A stretch of 64,000 bases of DNA from an uncultured Myxococcaceae bacterium (lineage in GTDB: Bacteria > Myxococcota_A > Polyangia > Polyangiales > Ga0077539): assembly GCA_945952225.1 (NCBI GenBank), contig CAMFHP010000034.1:1-64000 (forward strand), written 5' to 3'. The translations under genes were made by a program, and so were the position numbers. Below are positions 60,134 through 64,000 of this stretch, piece by piece. The notes below the pieces were generated by a model, which saw only the letters and a list, made by a program, of their open reading frames with translations, did not search any database and was not told the origin of the DNA. Position 1 is the stretch's first letter. Every line of letters begins with the position of its first letter.

Positions 60134-60171
60134 CGACGCCCGCGCGAGGAGACTCTCCTCCGCGGGCGTCG
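60134..60171 (+). terminator. Strong hairpin terminator after the secretin gene
   Basis: CGACGCCCGCG (60134-60144) pairs perfectly with CGCGGGCGTCG (60161-60171); inside, after one bulged C, GAGGAG (60146-60151) pairs with CTCCTC (60155-60160) around an ACT loop. A 17-bp stem 22 nt after the stop, without a T-run. Confidence 0.75.
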
Positions 60172-60285
60172 CCGCATTCTGACGCCTCTCCCTCGTCACA
60201 AAGCTGCTTCGTACAAGGGCATTTCCGGAGCTCCAGACCGTCGGTTTCTGGGCTCAAAAACTCGCGAGCGCGACGGGTCGTGCAC

Positions 60286-60291
60286 TATCGT
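60286..60291 (+). promoter_or_regulatory. -10 box 7 nt before lipoprotein start
   Basis: TATCGT lies 7 nt upstream of the ATG at 60299. There is no Shine-Dalgarno sequence and no clear -35 box. Confidence 0.45.
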
Positions 60292-60298
60292 AACGGCC

Positions 60299-61204
60299 AT
60301 GATCACGACGTCCTCGTCTCCGTCGAACTCACTCCGCCTGCTGCTCGCAGCGTGCGCGCTCTCGGCCGGGGTCGGCTGCGCGGAGAACGAGATCTCCGTG
60401 TACATCCGGCAGATGAAGGCGCCCACGCTCCAGGGCACCACCTGCATCATCTCGCAGGACCCGACGACGCCCTTCATCCTCGAAGGCACGCTCGACCTCG
60501 CGTTCAAGACCCACTACATCCTCTCGCCGCTGATCCACAGCAACCTCGTGTCGCGCATCGACACGAACGCGAACCGCACCGAGTCGAACCACATCATCAT
60601 CGAGGGCTACGTCGTCGAGATCCACGAGGACTCTCCCGATGGTCCGCTCTACGCCGGCACGGGCTTCACCAACCCCTTCTCGGTGTACCAGAGCACGGTG
60701 ATCCTCCCCGGCGCGGGCGGCAACGCGGGCTTCGGCGCGGGCAACTTCGAAGCGATCCCGGGCCAGATCGGCGAGGCGCTCTACCAGGACGTGTGCGTCA
60801 CCCGTCGCGGCATCGTGCGCCCTGCGGGTCTCGACCCGAACCTCTGCCCCGTGCCCATCTACAACACCGACGTGACGAAGCGTCTGGTGCTCGGCGTGTC
60901 GGCCTTCGGGCACACGGGCGGCGGCGTGTCGGTCGAAACGCCGAAGTTCAACTTCCCGATCACCGTGTGCTGCGGCTGCCTCGTGCAGTTCCCGACGGCG
61001 ACGTCGACCACCGCAGCCACCGATGCGGGCGCAGCGCGCGGCCCGAGCTGCGCCGCGGGCACGGTCGCGGCGACGCCTGCGATCTGCTACCCCGGCCAGG
61101 ACTTCCGCGTCGATTGCAACCTCTGCGCGACTTCGCGGCCCGACCTCTGCCAGCCCTTCGGCTACGTGCCCCCCACGTCGGGCATGATCACCTGCGGACG
61201 CTGA
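60299..61204 (+). CDS. Uncharacterised lipoprotein
   Basis: A 301-residue lipoprotein (signal ending SAGVGC, Cys27). I do not recognise the family. The mature part is Cys-containing and beta-rich: TCIISQDPTTPFILEGTLDLAF, IIIEGYVVEIHEDSPDG, VETPKFNFPITVCCGCLVQF. The last 80 residues hold eight Cys (CCGC, SCAAG, ICYPG, CNLC, LCQPFG, TCGR), probably disulfide-linked. The layout resembles large Cys-containing lipoproteins common in Polyangia. It is followed by the GH31 lipoprotein gene after 28 bp, each with its own putative -10 box. Confidence 0.7.
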   Translation: MITTSSSPSNSLRLLLAACALSAGVGCAENEISVYIRQMKAPTLQGTTCIISQDPTTPFILEGTLDLAFKTHYILSPLIHSNLVSRIDTNANRTESNHIIIEGYVVEIHEDSPDGPLYAGTGFTNPFSVYQSTVILPGAGGNAGFGAGNFEAIPGQIGEALYQDVCVTRRGIVRPAGLDPNLCPVPIYNTDVTKRLVLGVSAFGHTGGGVSVETPKFNFPITVCCGCLVQFPTATSTTAATDAGAARGPSCAAGTVAATPAICYPGQDFRVDCNLCATSRPDLCQPFGYVPPTSGMITCGR

Positions 61205-61219
61205 CCGCAGCGCGCGGTG

Positions 61220-61225
61220 TATCGT
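61220..61225 (+). promoter_or_regulatory. -10 box 7 nt before the GH31 start
   Basis: TATCGT ends 7 nt before the ATG at 61233, identical in sequence and spacing to the box of the upstream gene at 60286. No Shine-Dalgarno sequence. Confidence 0.45.
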
Positions 61226-61232
61226 CGCCACG

Positions 61233-63095
61233 ATGCGACGGCCTCCCGCTCCCTTCGCCCTCCTCGCGCTCGGCGCGCTCTCTCTCACCACCACGGCCTG
61301 CGACGACGACGCGCCCGCGCCGCGCGATGCGTCCGTCGCAACGGATGTGACCGACGCCGCCGTCGCGCCCGATGCGTCGTGCACGTACGCGGGCGCCGAC
61401 GACACGACGCCGGAGCCGCGACCGCACACGCCGCGATGGGCCTTCGAACCGTGGATTTCCAAAGACATCTCCGACGCGCGCGACACGTACGCGTTCGTCG
61501 ACGGCTTTCGCTCGCGCGACATCCCCGTGGGCGCGGTGGTGCTCGATAGCCCGTGGGAGACCCACTACAACACCTTCACGCCGAACCCGTCGCGGTACCC
61601 CGAGTTCCCGACGCTCGTGCGCGACATGCACGGCCGCGGCGTGCGCGTGGTGCTGTGGATCACCGCCCTCGTCAACGAGTTCTCCTTCGATGCAGAGACC
61701 GGCGGCGACTCGTACATGGGCCCCTCGCCCAACCTCGCCGAAGGGCTCGCGTGTCGCTTCTTCGTGAACGACGGCGCGACCTACGTCTGGTGGAAGGGCC
61801 GCGGCGCCTCCGTCGACTTCTTCAACCCGCGCGCGCGGAGCTGGTGGCACGCGCAGCAGGACCAGGTGCTCGACGCGGGTGTCGACGGGTGGAAGCTCGA
61901 TTTCGGCGACAGCTACGTCACCACGCCGACGGTGCGAACCGCGATGGGCGAGGTGGAGCACCAGCGCTACTCCGAGTCGTACTACCGCGACTTTCTCGCG
62001 TACGGCCGCGCGCGCCGCGGCGACGATTTCGTCACGATGGTGCGCCCCTGGGACGAGTCGTATCAGTTCGCCGGGAGGTTCTTCGCGCGCCGCGAGCACG
62101 CGCCCGTCGCGTGGGTGGGCGACAACCGCCGCGATCGTGTGGGCCTCGTCGATGCGCTCGATCACATCTTCCGCTCGGCGGCGGCGAACTACCCCGTCGT
62201 CGGCAGCGACGTGGGCGGCTATCTCGACCGCGACGATCGCATGCTCACGCGCGAGGTTCCCTACGACCACGACACGTTCCTGCGATGGATCGCCGTGGGC
62301 GCGCTCACGCCGTTCATGCAGCTCCACGGTCGCGCGAACTTCGCGCCGTGGACCGTGCCCACCGCGCCCGAAGAGACCACGCGGATCTACCGCTACTGGG
62401 CCACGCTGCACCACGCGCTCGTGCCCTTCTGGTACGCGCTCGCCGAGGAGGCCTGGGCCGGCGGCCCGCCCGTGATGCGCCCGCAGGGAGACCTCGCGCG
62501 ATGGACGAACGACTACCGCTGGATGCTCGGTGACGCGCTCCTCGTCGCCCCCGTGCTCGACGAGTCGGGCCGTCGCGATGTGGAGCTCCCTGCGGGCGAT
62601 TGGTTCGACTGGTGGGCGCCGCAGGGCGAGGCCATCGCGGGCGGTCGCACGCTCGCGGGCGTCGACACCACCGACCGCGCGCGCATCCCGCTCTACGTGC
62701 GAGACGGCGCGATCATCCCGATGCGCGTCGACCGCGACGTGAACGGCCTCGGCTCCATGGCCACCGCCGACGGACTCACCGTGCTCGTGTACCCCGCGAT
62801 GGCCTCGTCGCGCTTCGTGCTCCACGAGGGAACCTCCACCGCGCCGATCACCGCGCAGCGCACGACAACGGGCGCGACGGTGACGGTCCCTGCGCTCGAC
62901 ACGGTCTGGTATCTCCGCGTGCGAACGGCCTCGATGCCGACCGCGGTCTCCGTCGAGGGCATGTCGCTCACGGCGCGCGCGTCACGGTCCGAGTTCGAAG
63001 CAGCGGGTTCGGGATGGTGGGCCGAGGGCGCGCATCAGGTGTGGGTGAAGCTTCCGTCGGGCACCGCGGCGCGCACGGTGACCCTCACGCGCTGA
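61233..63095 (+). CDS. Lipoprotein glycoside hydrolase, GH family 31
   Basis: A 620-residue retaining glycosidase of GH31 (alpha-glucosidase/alpha-xylosidase family). The lipoprotein signal ends TTTAC (Cys23), followed by an Asp/Ala linker to about residue 50. VLDSPWETHYNTFTPNPSRYPEF is a family motif; the nucleophile Asp223 lies in DGWKLDFGDS and the proposed acid/base Asp297 in WVGDNR. GSDVGGYLDRDD and LMQLHGR-like sequence (FMQLHGRANF) follow. The N-terminal beta-sandwich of typical GH31 enzymes is largely missing, making this a minimal, envelope-anchored version. The substrate cannot be told. Confidence 0.88.
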   Translation: MRRPPAPFALLALGALSLTTTACDDDAPAPRDASVATDVTDAAVAPDASCTYAGADDTTPEPRPHTPRWAFEPWISKDISDARDTYAFVDGFRSRDIPVGAVVLDSPWETHYNTFTPNPSRYPEFPTLVRDMHGRGVRVVLWITALVNEFSFDAETGGDSYMGPSPNLAEGLACRFFVNDGATYVWWKGRGASVDFFNPRARSWWHAQQDQVLDAGVDGWKLDFGDSYVTTPTVRTAMGEVEHQRYSESYYRDFLAYGRARRGDDFVTMVRPWDESYQFAGRFFARREHAPVAWVGDNRRDRVGLVDALDHIFRSAAANYPVVGSDVGGYLDRDDRMLTREVPYDHDTFLRWIAVGALTPFMQLHGRANFAPWTVPTAPEETTRIYRYWATLHHALVPFWYALAEEAWAGGPPVMRPQGDLARWTNDYRWMLGDALLVAPVLDESGRRDVELPAGDWFDWWAPQGEAIAGGRTLAGVDTTDRARIPLYVRDGAIIPMRVDRDVNGLGSMATADGLTVLVYPAMASSRFVLHEGTSTAPITAQRTTTGATVTVPALDTVWYLRVRTASMPTAVSVEGMSLTARASRSEFEAAGSGWWAEGAHQVWVKLPSGTAARTVTLTR

Positions 63096-63098
63096 CCG

Positions 63099-63125
63099 CA
63101 CCGTGCGACATCGCACCGCACGGTG
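63099..63125. terminator. Possible bidirectional hairpin between convergent genes
   Basis: CACCGTGC (63099-63106) and GCACGGTG (63118-63125) form an 8-bp perfect stem with an 11-nt loop in the 39-bp gap between two convergent genes. No T-run on either side. Confidence 0.4.
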
Positions 63126-63134
63126 CCGTGGTGT

Positions 63135-64000
63135 TCAGCCGGGCTCGTCGGTGTCGGTGGCGGGCTCGCCGAGCCATCGCTGGATCGTGCGACGGTCGAT
63201 GCCGAGGATGCGCGCCGTACGCTTCTTGTTGCCGCCGTTGCGCTCCAGCACGCGGCGCACGTACGCCATGGTGAGGTCGTCGAGGGTCATCTCGCGCTCG
63301 GCCGCGGTGGAGAGAAAATCGGGCGAAGCGCTCTGTTGAAGCGTCGAGGGAAGGTCCTCGGGCGAGACCCACTCGTCGCGGGCGAGGGCCACGGCGCGCT
63401 CCACCGCGTTCTCGAGCTCGCGCACGTTGCCGGGCCACGCATAGCCCTCCATGCGCTTGAGCGCTGCGCCCGAGAAGCCCTTGAGGGCCCGCCCCGTGCG
63501 GTCGTTGAACTTGCGGAGGAAGTGCTCCGCGAGCGGGCGCAGGTCTTCGGGTCGATCGCGCAACGGGGGAACGCCGATCTCGATGACCGCGAGGCGGTAG
63601 AAGAGGTCTTCGCGGAAACGCCCTTCTTTCACGGCCTTTCGGAGGTCATGGTGCGTGGCCGCGACGACGCGCACGTCGATGGGCTCGGCCTTCGCCGCAC
63701 CGATGGGCCGCACCTCGCGCTCCTGGAGCACGCGGAGGATCTTGGCCTGCAGGGTCATGGGCAGATCGCCGATCTCGTCGAGAAAGAGCGTGCCGCCGTC
63801 GGCCTCTTGAAAGAGCCCCGTGCGGTCGCTCTTCGCATCGGTGAAGGCCCCGCGGCGATACCCGAAGAGCTCGCTCTCGAGCAGCGTGTCGGGAATGGCC
63901 GCGCAGTTCACGGCCACGAAGCGCCGCGCGCGCCGACGGCCTTCACTGTGGAGCGCGCGTGCGACGAGCTCCTTGCCCGTGCCGCTCGGGCCCGTGATGA
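63135..64000 (-). CDS. Sigma-54-dependent activator, start outside window
   Basis: The last 287 residues of a bacterial enhancer-binding protein; the frame runs off the right edge, so the N-terminal sensor domain is not seen. The AAA+ domain shows GPSGTGKE (Walker A), [10 protein letters not shown] (the sigma-54 contact loop, normally GAFTGA), [12 protein letters not shown] (Walker B), and REDLFYRL / [15 protein letters not shown]. The C-terminus is a Fis-type helix-turn-helix ([31 protein letters not shown]). It should activate sigma-54 promoters through ATP hydrolysis. The Gly-to-Asp change in the loop may weaken or alter contact with sigma-54. Confidence 0.92.
   Translation of the reverse strand, partial: ITGPSGTGKELVARALHSEGRRRARRFVAVNCAAIPDTLLESELFGYRRGAFTDAKSDRTGLFQEADGGTLFLDEIGDLPMTLQAKILRVLQEREVRPIGAAKAEPIDVRVVAATHHDLRKAVKEGRFREDLFYRLAVIEIGVPPLRDRPEDLRPLAEHFLRKFNDRTGRALKGFSGAALKRMEGYAWPGNVRELENAVERAVALARDEWVSPEDLPSTLQQSASPDFLSTAAEREMTLDDLTMAYVRRVLERNGGNKKRTARILGIDRRTIQRWLGEPATDTDEPG

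Overview
The window is 64 kb of very GC-rich bacterial chromosome with almost every third codon position G or C. It suggests a myxobacterium (phylum Myxococcota, most likely class Polyangia). The evidence is lineage-typical protein types: OmpA proteins with thrombospondin type 3 calcium repeats, giant Cys-rich Stig1-like lipoproteins, AgmX/PglI-type TonB-like proteins, eukaryotic-type Ser/Thr kinases, PEGA proteins, bacterial enhancer-binding proteins, and many lipoproteins carrying an Asp/Ala linker behind the lipobox. No rRNA, canonical tRNA, CRISPR array, transposase or prophage was seen, so this looks like stable chromosome. No complete undescribed multigene system stands out.

Layout. 0-7 kb: the end of a Cys-rich repeat protein, an array of five 42-bp repeats, a beta-propeller lipoprotein, an overlapping PAS/metallo-beta-lactamase pair and a lipoprotein GH1 glycosidase. 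7-20 kb: a two-component pair, PilZ protein, PP2C phosphatase, DUF2079 membrane protein, dienelactone hydrolase, MarC, a zinc-ribbon protein, SEC-C protein, acetyltransferase, L,D-transpeptidase and VOC protein. 20-32 kb: two large OmpA/TSP3 proteins flank an SDR, an esterase lipoprotein, a YciB-like protein, an HNH protein and two small uncharacterised genes; then a VWA lipoprotein and a DnaQ-type exonuclease. 32-45 kb: envelope proteins (AgmX-type lipoprotein, PEGA/beta-barrel protein, AgmX-type membrane protein, Ser/Thr kinase, PEGA protein) plus a partial Liv-type ABC operon. 45-49 kb: rplM-rpsI-argC, Nudix and NAD(H) kinase. 49-64 kb: a third OmpA/TSP3 protein, a 1244-residue Cys-rich lipoprotein, both subunits of DNA topoisomerase VI, dCMP deaminase, a secretin, two more lipoproteins (one GH31) and the end of a sigma-54 activator.

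How the genes work together. Much of the window builds or senses the envelope: OmpA proteins bind peptidoglycan, the L,D-transpeptidase remodels it, AgmX/PEGA proteins and the secretin fit trans-envelope machines, and kinase, phosphatase, PilZ and two-component proteins supply signalling.

The most interesting signals are: (i) a set of exported-protein genes lacking a Shine-Dalgarno sequence but carrying a TAnnnT box exactly 7-8 nt before ATG, which suggests leaderless mRNAs; (ii) a small gene at 26.9-27.3 kb with a near-consensus promoter and a UUCG-loop terminator; (iii) bacterial topoisomerase VI; (iv) the 42-bp hairpin repeat array. All functions are read from sequence motifs and memory of protein families; no database search was run.
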